This document shows positions 45,747-56,256 of a stretch of 64,000 nt of DNA, piece by piece. The stretch is taken from NCBI GenBank assembly GCA_019915135.1, contig JAHLMK010000011.1:1054001-1118000 (forward strand). Direction: 5' to 3'. Numbering within the stretch: position 1 is the first letter of the stretch; each line of letters begins with the position of its first letter. Source of the stretch: Strobilurus pachycystidiatus (taxonomy: Eukaryota; Basidiomycota; Agaricomycetes; Agaricales; Physalacriaceae). Position numbers and translations under genes: made by a program. The notes below the pieces were generated by a model. The model had not been told where the DNA came from. It did not search any database and worked only from the letters and a program-made list of their open reading frames with translations.

Positions 45747-47033
45747 ATGGACGAGTCTGACTTTGAAAGTGGGACGTGTGTCCCTCTCTTCCTTCCCCCC
45801 ATCTTGGCCCACCGAAGACATGGCTCTCAGGTCAGTACTGTCATAACGATGGAGAGGACTCTCACGATTCTGGTTCAAACAGACCTGATCTTGGAGAAAA
45901 CGACTGCAACCTTCCTCCGTTGCCTACCATCCAATCCAGCAAGATTCACTTGGAAGTCTTCACGCATCGCAGCTTCTTTGGGCGTCCTACGCACATATTC
46001 GAGGACCCTCTTGACGACTTGAGTCCTGATAATGAAAAGTGCGTTCTTGATCTTTCGTGATCCCCTTTCGTTGTCGCTCACGACATCCCCCACAGGTTGG
46101 AACATCTTGGAGATACTGTTCTGGGCCTAGTCGTCACGAAACTGATGCTCGAGATGTACCCTGGCCTGCGCGTCGGGCCCGCCACCGTGAGTAAAAACAA
46201 CAGCCTCATCCGAAATCCGATGATGCCGATTTTGACGCGATCGATAGAAAATCCGTGCTTTGATCGTGGGGAACGCCACATTGGCGGACATGTGAGTTGC
46301 ATTCCATGTTCCGCGGTTGCTGGAGTTTGCTCATTGTTGCCTGATCCGAAGTTCCGCAAAGTACAATCTACCAGACAGTCTGAGGCTTCATCACGCTCAG
46401 GCTCTTACTCTCAAGGCTTCGACAAACGTACAGGGTATGTTCTTTAATTAATTTCTTCCATGGAATGCTCATTAGATTGATCTCAATTGAATAGCCGACT
46501 TATTCGAGGTAAGGACCCTCGCATGAGGAAGGAAACACCTTTTCACGTACCAACAGGCATTCGTTGGAGGTCTCGAGCAAGATCAAGGACTCCCCGCCGT
46601 CGAGGAATGGCTCTTCGAACTATTCCGTCCGTACGTTCATCACGCATACAACACTGTTCGCGCTCAGCACGGCGCAACTCCTCCCGCCAGTCGATGCCAT
46701 CTGTCCTCGCGATTGCCTCTTGCCCACGCAGACCTGAACACCGACACCGCCTTCCTCGACCTCACTGACGCCGGCTACCTCGGTTTATTCAACCAACACC
46801 TTCAAAAGAGCAGCCGCCAAGTCGAGTGGATCTACTCCACGACAAACCCAGAGGATGGCCCGGACGTCCAGATCGACCCCGATGTGCTGAAGGGCATGAA
46901 GAACACGCCCATTTGGTACGTCACCGTCATTGTCGACGGGGAGCTTTTGGGTAGAGGCAAAGGCATCACAAAGAAGCGGGCGCGCAACGAGGCAGCCAAG
47001 GAGGGTCTGAAGAAACTGGAGGTACAAGTGTGA
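45747..47033 (+). CDS. Ribonuclease III with dsRNA-binding domain
   Basis: Exons 45747-45768, 45831-46038, 46096-46186, 46248-46291, 46352-46434, 46495-46508 and 46557-47033; 312 aa. The endonuclease domain holds FTHRSF, the signature NEKLEHLGDTVLG with both Glu and the Asp, and ADLFEAFVGGLEQDQG with the second Asp/Glu pair. All four metal-site acids are therefore present. The C-terminal dsRBD (WYVTVIVDGELLGRGKGITKKRARNEAAKEGLKKL; read as WYVTVIVDGELLG and GKGITKKRARNEAA) completes a class I enzyme without helicase or PAZ, so it is not Dicer. It may process rRNA, snoRNA or mRNA hairpins, or be mitochondrial. The 14-nt exon 46495-46508 encodes A-D-L-F-E with two catalytic acids. Confidence 0.9.
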
Positions 47034-48048
47034 GCACCCAACTGTCCTGCATGGTTTCTCCAGACTGTGGCGGGCTGGATAGTTGTCCCGCTTCAGTGTG
47101 CAGAGGCTGTGATGGATGTTTGGCTGAGGAATCATTGTGTATAGGTGTAAGTATCTCAGCAGTATAGGAATGTAACAATGTCGAATCATGTATTCTATGT
47201 CTAGCCATATGGTCCATACATGTGTTAGCAAGTGACAGACAATGTACATACAGACCTCGCCATCGACGATCCTCTTCGGGTTTCGGGTCGTCTTCTGTAC
47301 TGATGCGGCACAGCTTGAACGCAAGAGACGAAGGCCAGCAGTCCGAATGTAACACGTCAAGTCCAACATATCACTCTTCTGGAAGATGAGTCGAGCATCT
47401 CGCCATAACCATCATAAGCGCGCGAACACGAGCGGTAGAAAATATGCTGGTCGATGTACTTCGGTGGACGACTTGAGTTATGATGAGTCTGACAACAGGC
47501 GGAGGGAGCGCCTTGTGTTCAATAATACTAGTAGTCCGTGCGGTACTCCGAAGGAGGGCAGGAGACTCTGTAGCCACCGATGAGCTTCGAAGAATCTGGA
47601 GACAATGGGCACATGAGGCGGGCTTGGGTGTAAAGATAACCCGGTTGTTCGCGTACGATCTGGGTCAAGTGTCTAACATGGACAAGGGCAGACGCTCTTG
47701 GGGGCAGGCAGCACGCAGGAAGTTGGTACCGAGGTGAACGGTGCTCACACGGAGCATCCCAACACATCAATGGGGTGGTTAGGAATGTGATTTACAGGAC
47801 CGAAAAGACGACCCGAGGCCGTGATAGGTGGTGTGATTGAGCGGGACGCTAAGTGAGGGAATGTATGGCCTGTCTCGGGAGTTGCGAGGGTCTCAACTCG
47901 TGGTTGGGGAAGGACTGATAAGATGATTATAGGCGGAAGGCTTGAAGGACCGAGGACCGAAAGCGGTGGTGGTATTAACAGCAGCAGAGGGAGCACCGTC
48001 GAATAAGTACGGAATAGATTGTAGGAAAGCAAGACGAGAATGTGCGAT
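47034..48048. other. Intergenic, 1 kb between convergent genes
   Basis: No gene recognised. The minus-strand ORF at 47745-48104 runs into cytochrome b5 in another frame and shows no family resemblance. Confidence 0.5.
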
Positions 48049-48706
48049 CTAAAGGGCACCAGTCGTGTAAAACCTCCATCCAAAGTAGGCGCCGAGGAGG
48101 CCAAGGGGCACGAAATACATCAAGCTAGGAGCAAAGTCAGCCGTCGGCGGGCGCGAGACGGCGGGGCGGACGTACTTGGATCCCTGCTCGACTGCACCGG
48201 CCACCCGTGTTGCCTGTGCAGCAGCAGCGCCCGACTTGAGGTCCAAGCCCTGTGGGAACGTAAGCCGACGAAGCAGGAGCAGTTTGGTAATGGCCACGTA
48301 CGCTGTTCTTGTCAAAGTCGCCGACGTACATGGGCACCAGCAGCGCGCGCGCCTCGTCAGAGTGGCCGACGTCCTCGAAGCCCTCGGTCGCATCCTGGCC
48401 TGCGCTACCGTGTCAGGTGCAGTGTCGCATGCAGCGCACGCGATTCACTCACCGACTTCTGCAAGAATGACCTCGTCGCCTCCCGGATGCTAGAGAAACG
48501 AGATCAGCACAGTGCGGGCTCGCCGGCGCCGTCGCCTACTTCGTCGAGGAACTTTGTCACGTCGTACACTGCACATGATATGTCAGTTGAAAAAGGCCCG
48601 GCTGTGATTGGCTGCAGGACTCGCCCTTTCCGCTGATGAGGAGGTAGACATCGTCCTTGTTGTTGTGCTTTTTCAGCTCCTCGAAGGTGACGAGTTTGTC
48701 GGACAT
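48049..48706 (-). CDS. Cytochrome b5, tail-anchored
   Basis: Exons 48706-48625, 48568-48540, 48489-48453, 48399-48302, 48249-48176 and 48124-48049; 131 aa. The fold is standard: VTFEELKKHNNKDDVYLLISGKVYDVTKFLDE as fragments across two introns, then the heme motif HPGGDEVILAEVGQDAT and the second heme ligand His in VGHSDEAR. The C-terminal helix (LMYFVPLGLLGAYFGW) anchors it in the ER or outer mitochondrial membrane. It supplies electrons to desaturases, hydroxylases and P450s. Intron 48569-48624 has a GC donor (GCGAGT). Intron 48125-48175 is 51 nt and stop-free in frame, so a retained form would lengthen the linker before the anchor. Confidence 0.93.
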
Positions 48707-50392
48707 GGTGATGGGAGGGAAGGCGGACGGGAAGGGATGACCAAAGGGATCAGCAAAAGATGGCTCGCGCGACTTTATATATTGCCATTCTTTCCCAGGC
48801 CTAGGGCCACGCCCGATATAAGGGGGAAACAGACCCCAGCGTATCAGACAAGTGCGTTTGCAACGGCAAGAAAAAAGAGGCATTTGTATTGAGAAATGTA
48901 TGCGCGGTTTAGTACTCGAATGGCCATGGTGAGCGTACAAAATAAAGTATCTGGCAGTTCAAGCGTGGACCAGGCATCTACGTAAATCTCCCACTGCACA
49001 AGTATAGAGACGAAAGCACCGTCAGCAATGTCTCTAGGCATTTGTGCGTGGAAACGAGGAAATAGCGGAGTTCAGACAGTCGAAACGAACCGGATTTACG
49101 AGGCGTGTATTCATGTGCAAGACGAACAAGATCAAGGGTGCGTGGAGAAAAATTAGCGTTTTATACTGTGCCGTTGCTTGTCCGTGTTTGACCGGCAGCT
49201 GCCGGGCGCTCCGCCACCTGGCGGTCTGCCTTCCATCTCGTCAAAGTTACTTAGTTGAAGAGAATTCCGCCACGCGGGAGGGCGCAGATGCGGGCCGTCG
49301 CGATCATGGCCGTGAAGCCATCGATATAAGAATCAGCCGTCGGGAGCGCGAGCGGGAGAGGCCACCGTAGGATGATACGACTGAGTGAGTAAGTGTTGGT
49401 TGTACCTCATGCACTCACGGTGATTCATGCCGTATCTACTCTCGTCTTTTCCTTGCGGCTGTGTGTGCGGTCGTTACGCTAATACCGGTGCTTGACACGC
49501 TCGCATCTGCCTTGCAGTGGGATTCACCTTTGCGGGCCTACGTCAATCTTCACAATTGATCGGACTCTTGCTCCAGCGTTCGTCCTCTCGGTACCGTTCA
49601 TTCGCCTGGGTTCGTCTCGCAAGTGGTGCTGTTCAGCATATCTGTTCCATCTGATGACCACTTCCTCGGATAGAAGCCAGCCACTAGGCACGTTCTCATC
49701 GCCTCGATGGCTTTGAACTGCCTGACCAGTCTCCATCAATCAAAGTCCCTGCCTCGAGCCCATACGGAATGGCCATCACAACTCCTCTGTTCCTCTTCTG
49801 GGTCGAGCAGGCCGTGCGTATCCCCGCTTCTTGATAATCTAGCAGTCGTCCGTGTTTCGCGCTCGGATTCTGAATCCACCTTTTCTGGCCTATACTGTAA
49901 TCGGGTTACACGTTCTTGGTGCGGACAGTCGTGAAGCAGCATGATGATTGGGTCCTGCTCACTTATCTCTCAGATATACTGTCTCGGCGCCGTTCATTCC
50001 GAGTCGCCTGGTTTACACTGGCGTAACTCACAAGAAGGACAGCGACGCGCCATTCGACAGCCCCGTTCTATCCGGCAGTCCATTGACAGCGTCTCGGGTA
50101 ATACCCGGCCACGATACACACTCTTTTCATTATGGGCAAGTCGCTTCTCGAAACGTCATCATGCAATCCCTTCAGAAACCGAGCAGAATGGCGGCGGTCG
50201 CATTCCGTTGGCATCACGCCACCTCCTCTTTGCTGACTCGGGAGTCGAAACAGGCCGTCCCGAGTCACTAGTCGTATATGGTCAGATCTTTGCCATTCGA
50301 TCACGCAGAGGAAGCACTCGTTGTCCAGTTTCTCTAGATATAACAAGCACAGTGTTGCTTGATCTGATCCACCACTTCCCTCCCTCCAAACT
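48707..50392. other. Intergenic, 1.7 kb, divergent
   Basis: The longest gene-free stretch apart from the oxidase spacer. The largest ORF (49941-50462) has no family resemblance. Two segments, near 49590 and near 49985, share a CTCGG-nCCGTTCATTC block and further scattered similarity, hinting at an old degenerate duplication. Confidence 0.4.
48774..48781 (-). promoter_or_regulatory. TATA box of cytochrome b5
   Basis: TATATAAA on the minus strand, about 70 bp before the ATG. Confidence 0.55.
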
Positions 50393-51667
50393 ATGTCTGC
50401 AACCTCACTCAGCAAAGCGGATGTCATTTACCTGCAAGGCACTCTCAATTCTGACATTCTAGAAATCGCCTGTTATTTCTTCTACACGGCCGTGTATCTG
50501 TACACGATCCACGCAATCGCTACTCAATGTATGCCTGCTCCAGGCAGTCACATTACTAGATACTGACTCGACCACTAGGTTCGTCGAAAGGAAACGTTTG
50601 GCGGCGGTGCATTGGACAAGCTGTCTTACTCACAGTTATGTGGATGCTTGCCACAGTCCGGATAGGTCTCATCTGGTACTTCGTTGACGACACATACATC
50701 GTTCATGGCACAACACAAGTGGACGAGTTCCAGGAGTCCTTCTCCACCAGTTCGTTTCAAGAACGGTTGTATATTACATTCGACATCCTCCGCCAGATCA
50801 ACGTTCTTCTTGCTGAGGCTGTACTGGTAAGATCACCTGTGTCGTTGATTGTACACTTGACGATATTGAATAGATATGGAGATGCTGGATTGTATGTACG
50901 CGCTCCCGAATAGTTGCTCTCCTAGTGCTCCTTTGCGTTGCTGAAACAGGTGCGTATCAATGTAATTATTCATTCCTTGATCTGAACTGGTTCAGCTTCA
51001 TTCACTGTATACATTGTGCAGTACATCGACTCCCTAAGTGACGAACTCGGTGATTCAGTGATCAACTGGTTCATAGCCTATATCTCCCTGACGCTCGTCA
51101 CCAACATCATCGGCACTGCGCTAATCATCATCCGTATTGTACGTGTTAGTAGCAGTGTTGCTGGGGTCGGCACCAGGACATATGCGGGGATCATCGAAAT
51201 CCTGGTCGAATCATCCTTCCTCTACTCAGCCACACATCTGGTGTACCTCGCGCTGTATGTGCACGACACCTACGCCCCATATTTCAGTGACACAGCCTAT
51301 TATCCATCGGCAATGCTGTCTGCTGTCACTGTGAGTCATTTTGGTATCGACGTATTGGCCTTCATGCTCACTTCCTGCTAATCAGTGTATTGCTCCCGCC
51401 TTGGTCATAGCACGCGTCGCGTCAGGAAAGGCGCGTCCAAACGAGTCATGGAAAAACAGCTCGTATGCCAGCGACAATCCCAGAGGTTCTCGTGCCATGC
51501 AGTCCTCGCTGCACTTCCGATCCATAGCACACACGGTCACTGTCAGCGACGCGGAAAGGCAGGGGCTTGAAACCGACGGATCTGAAATTGATAGTATCAC
51601 ATTTCCTCCGTCCGTCCAGAAATATGGCAGAGTCGAAGGCGAACAAGACAACGGTCTTGCCGACTGA
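50393..51667 (+). CDS. Multi-pass membrane protein of Agaricomycete expanded family
   Basis: Exons 50393-50528, 50579-50826, 50874-50949, 50996-51330 and 51386-51667; 358 aa. I count about six or seven hydrophobic helices: LEIACYFFYTAVYLYTI, AVLLTVMWMLATVRIGLIWYF, INVLLAEAVL, IVALLVLLCVAETASFTVYI, FIAYISLTLVTNIIGTALII, FLYSATHLVYLALYV and SAMLSAVTCIAPALVIARVAS. The central motif IWRCWIVCTRSRIVALL fits the RCW/Y-VW pattern of basidiomycete-specific 7TM-like families annotated only as domains of unknown function. The C-terminal 80 residues are hydrophilic, Ser-rich and probably cytosolic. A receptor-like role has been guessed for such families, but nothing here shows it. Confidence 0.75.
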
Positions 51668-51863
51668 ACGCGCGGCCGACACTCACACAAGTATATCGCG
51701 TTCTAGCGGGGCCACTCTGAATCGAACTGATTTAATGATACACTTCTTCACCATCCGAACTGTCTTTTGCATGCGAGTTTCTACTTTAAATAATGTACGT
51801 TGTAATACATTGTCGAGCATGTTGCAGTATATATAGGGTAGTAGAAATGCACGAATCAAATCA

Positions 51864-54800
51864 CTACGACGCTTTACCAAACGGATTACTACTAGGTCCA
51901 GTGTTACTACCAAACGCAAACGTACCATCAGCCGGTTTCGCTCCAAACTGAGTACTGGTGGTGGTCGAGGCCGGTTGGCCAAACATGAATGTCGGTGCTG
52001 CGCCATCCGCAGGTTTGCTGCCGAATGCGAACGCACTCTTCGCGGGCGCCGCAGAGTCAGCTTCTGTCGGTTTCGCAGTGGCCGTTGCACCAAACGCGGA
52101 CGTGCCACTGCCAGCGCTACCAAAACCGCTGAACGCACTCTTTCCGGGAGCGGAGCCGAAGGCACTAGTTCCAGTACTGTGTGTTCCGAATGCACCGGAC
52201 GTGGAATTACTTGTCGTCCCAAACGCAGAGGTCTGTTGGCCACCCTCCTTGGCGCCGAAAGCGCCATTCGTGCCAAACCCGCCACTTCCAGCACCGAAGC
52301 CCCCGCCACTCCCAAACGTGGCCGCAGCAGGTTTCGACTCTGCCTCCTTCCCCTTCTCCTTCTCTGCAGCACCAAATAGCCCGCTGGTCCCGAAAGTGGA
52401 GGACGGCCCAGGTGTTGATGCCCCGCTGCCAAATACAGACTTGTTGCTATCCTTGTTGCCTCCCGCAAACGCACTGGGCCCTGGTGCACCAAACGCGAAG
52501 CTCGATTTCACCTCCCCAGATCCTGAACCGAAAACACTCTCTGTCTTGGTCGTGTTGCTGCCGAATACGTTGGTGTCCGTCTTGGGCTGGTCGCCATCCT
52601 TTGCGGTGGTGGCCGCTCCAGAACCAAACGATGCAGTATTGGCGGCACCGAAGCTGCCGAAAGTAGAAGGTGCGCCGCCGCCAAAGAAGGTTGACGCCGT
52701 TGCCGGTGCTGTTGTGGCAGGAGTAGATGATGCCGCGGTATTCGGCTTAGCACCGAAGGTAAGCGTTGCAGCTGGGGATGCGGTAGAGGCAGGAGGGCCG
52801 GACGAAGCTGCTGAGGCAGCCGGCGCGGCAGTACCGAACGAGATTGGCGCCGGAGCCCCAGTCGCTAATTTAGCACCAAATGCAAGAGGTGCCGCTGTCG
52901 ACCCCACAAAGTTGAACGATGGAGCAGAGAAATTAGCGGGTGTGTTTGATGAACTCCCACTAGCAGGCGAGCTCTCAGCAGCCTTCAGGGCTTTTGTGAA
53001 GTTGAATGTAGGCTGCATAATTTCAGATGGCTTCTCGGGTGCCTTTGCGGTTGGAGCAGCCGGCTGAGTCTGTGGCGCATCAAATTTAGGTGGGGCGAGC
53101 TTGAACTGAGAGCTCGAAGAATCAGTCTTCTTGTCAGAAGGCGCAGTGTTGAAAGGAAACTGTGATGGCGGGGCGGTAGTTCCATTACTCGGACCAAGCC
53201 TGGACAACAAAGATCCACCAGGGGCGGCTGAGGGAGGAGGCTGAGAGGCTGTCGTAGCATGCGGGGTGGGGTCCGCAGGCTTAGCCTGGGACAGTCCGGT
53301 AAAGTTGAACATGGATGAAGGAGCGGCCTTGGACGCAGCTGGGGCTGGAATGGCAGGTGTAGGCGGCGCGGCAGATGATGGAAATCCCATGCCGAGACCA
53401 GAGCCAGGCGCCTGCGGTTTCTCAGCCGCCTGCGGTGTAGGCTGGGAGGAAGGGTTGGAGAAGAAATTGGGTACGCCAGCAGACTTCGGCGCTGGCGTTG
53501 AAGCGGTACTACTTGGTGTTGCGGAGGAAGAGGAAGCGAAGAAATTGGGAATACCACCTGGTTTAGCTGAAGCGGGAGTAGAGGTCGCTGCAGGTTGTGG
53601 CGAGGCTGCTGGAGCAGTAGATTTAGTAAAGAGGGGATTGGTCGCGGTCTTGGGGGCTTCACCGCCGCCAAGAGGCGGTGCCGAGGCAAGAGGACTGGAT
53701 TTAGGCGGAGCAAAGAGATTCAATGGTGCACTAGCCGACGTCGAGGGCGCCGCCTTATCCTCCGTGAGGGTGATCACAGGGACTGTTGGGGCGGCTTTGA
53801 GGGTTGGCATCGCCGTTTTGAGCTTGTCCTTCTTCTCTTGTTCCAACCTGTCCAATTCTTCCTTCTTCTTCTGGTTAGCCTCCCGAATCTTCGACATCGC
53901 TTTGGCCTCCAGATCCTGCTTTTCCCATTTTGAGTAACCCCTCAATGGTCTTGGGCTGCCGATACCAAGAGAACTGGTGCTATCGCCGAGTCCAGGAGAT
54001 CCAGGAGCGCTGATGCTGGGCCCGAGATTACTGGCTATTCGCCTGGGAAAGGCAGTGGGCTGGAGACCGACAGCCGTTACTACAGAGCGCCGAACCGGCG
54101 CTGATATGGGAGTCTGGGGTGCTGGTGCCGAGAAAGGATCTACCAGGTTGGATAGACGTGCGCCTGAAGTAGTCTCCCACAAGAGATGCTTGCCAGGACG
54201 AGGAGCATCCAAAGGTGATTCCTGCTCCACTGTCAATAATGTCTTAACGTGACAAGATATGTAGCACGTACGGGAATTTCCGACGTAGGTGTCGAGGGCT
54301 CCGTTTTGGGTGGTGTGTCCTGATGAGGTAGGCGACGTTCGGCACGCATCTCTTTGTAGCCCTCCTCTGTCAGCCATTGTTCGACGAAAACATCCAGAGC
54401 GGAATCACGATCCGGGTGCATGGAGTCTGTCGGCTTTCCGTGATTTGAGTACTACTGTGATGTAGAAAAAAACTGAAAACTCACCATGGGCACTTTAGAA
54501 GTTTTCTTGACAAAGGCCTTACGAAGGCGCTCTCCATTGGGACCGATTTTGTACTGTACACCATTGCTCTCCCATTCCTCACCAATTTCGCGACCGTGCC
54601 TTTTCTCTGGAGTGATATCCATGGAGAGGTCCGCTTGCAGTTCTTTCTGCGCGCGCTTTCCTCTCTTCTTTCGCGCGACTTGCGGAGAAGTCTCATCGGC
54701 CTCCTCTTCGATCTCGTCCTCAAGATCACGGTCGCGCTTTCGTCCCCGAGAGCTGGCCGGACTCACGTCAGACCGTCTCTTATTACGCCTCTTCTTTTCC

Positions 54801-55913
54801 CTTTTTGCCTCTGCTTCCAGAGGATCGCTTGAACCAAAAACAGAACCAGAGTCTACGCGTTCGCGCTTTTTACCACGAATAGTTGAAGGCGATTGAGGCG
54901 CGAGTTCCTGGTAGTCGATCATCATATCATCATCAGAGAGCGTTGAGTCATTCGAGTTATTGCGAGGTCGCTTTTCGCGGGCGCGATTTGAAAGCACGCC
55001 CTCGTCCTCCTCATCCTCCACGTTCACGCGCTTTTGACTGCGCGACGCCCTGGATGAAACGTCAAGCCAAGCTGGGTCCTCGTCCCCGTCGATGAGCTCG
55101 TCACCCTCGATGCGTGTCTTTTTCGTGTTATCCGTGGTGTAGCCTTCATCTTCCAACTGATGCTTGCTCGCAGGCTGAATGGACCCCATGCTTTTCCTGC
55201 GAGTAGGCTGAGGATTTGGAATGTGGGAGGCACTGGTGTCCAAGCCGTCAGCGAACGTGACTCTCGATCTGGGGTTGAGTAGTCAGTCGTATATAGAGAA
55301 TATTGAGCAGCATATAATCTTACGGGTGAGAACTGACGACTGGCAAGGAGGGGCGAGAGGTGGCGATGGAAGACGCGGAGGCATACTGACCGGGGAAGCG
55401 GGTGGAGCCTGGCCACGGGGCGGTCTCGCTGGCGCTGCGGGCTTGTTCGACTGATGAAAGAATGAACACAAGCTCAAAGCAGGGGCAATGACACGCACCT
55501 GGACGCTGACGAAGAGTCTGCTCGTGCGGTGCTTGTTGTGCTGGACGAGGCTCGATCAGAGACTGTCTCGGAGTGGGCTTCTCCCGTCCTTGACGGCTGC
55601 GCAGTGCAGCAGCGTAGGCCACATTGAAGGGGCGATGGTCGGAGTCGGGAATGCCGTGGCGTCGTCGCATTGATCTTTGGACCGCGTCAAAAAGAGAGAA
55701 TGGGGAGCAGAGGAAGACGCACAATTTGTATGACTTTTCTCGATGCGTTTTGTAGTAACTCCAGCCCAGAATCGCCCCGAAATATACAACCATGCCAAGG
55801 ACGACTCCCACTATGGTCATGCCGAACATCTTGGTCAATGGCAGCTGGTTGGCGCCGTCGTGTCGCACGGGCATTGAGCTGGAGCCCAGCAGATCGGCGT
55901 AGTCGTCGTCCAT
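51864..55913 (-). CDS. FG nucleoporin with N-terminal transmembrane helix (POM121-like layout)
   Basis: Exons 55913-55735, 55674-55499, 55450-55324, 55268-54485, 54433-54272 and 54221-51864; 1261 aa with an unbroken frame. Residues ~29-54 form one strong membrane helix (FGMTIVGVVLGMVVYFGAIL). Then comes a basic, disordered segment with SRVTFADG, an RVxF-type motif, and clustered nuclear signals (KREKKRRNKRR, KKRGKRAQK). Next is a conserved-looking block (GVQYKIGPNGERLRKAF, MHPDRD, EQWLTEEGYKEM) and a charged coiled coil. The last ~400 residues carry roughly three dozen FG dipeptides (FGSG, FGAK, AFGS) and end NPFGKAS. No ATG precedes the second part in frame until well inside it, supporting linkage to the membrane exon. 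A pore-membrane anchor with FG tail is inferred. Confidence 0.8.
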
Positions 55914-56256
55914 GGCGGCAAAAAGGCAGAGACGGAGAGGCCGGGATCGCCCAGCGACTTGAATGGTGGTAAGAGGGAGAGGTCTCGATCCGTGGCGGTG
56001 TTTGTGCCTGCTTGAGGGTTCGAGTCTCCGATCACCTTGCTTGACCTTCACGGTGACTGCGAGTCTGGCTCTCACTGCTATACAATCTATATCTTCTGCT
56101 GCTCTGCTGAATTTCCAGACCGCTCCCAGGTACGCAAGGCTGTGCGGTCACTCATCTTTCAAAGCTGTGCCGGTGACATTCGTATCCTTCCGCAGTCTGG
56201 CATGAACACCGTCTATTCAACCTGACCGGAAACACTCTGAAAACTCGCATTCGTCG
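55914..56256. promoter_or_regulatory. Divergent promoter, FG nucleoporin and PPxY/CaaX gene
   Basis: 343 bp separate the divergent starts. A GGGTTCGAGTCTCC stretch at ~56015 resembles a tRNA B-box but lacks a cloverleaf. Confidence 0.45.

Noticed and set aside
51958..53937. 369- and 223-codon plus-strand ORFs opposite the FG repeats
   Set aside because: Antisense translation of GC-rich repeats; the minus strand has a coherent spliced FG protein.
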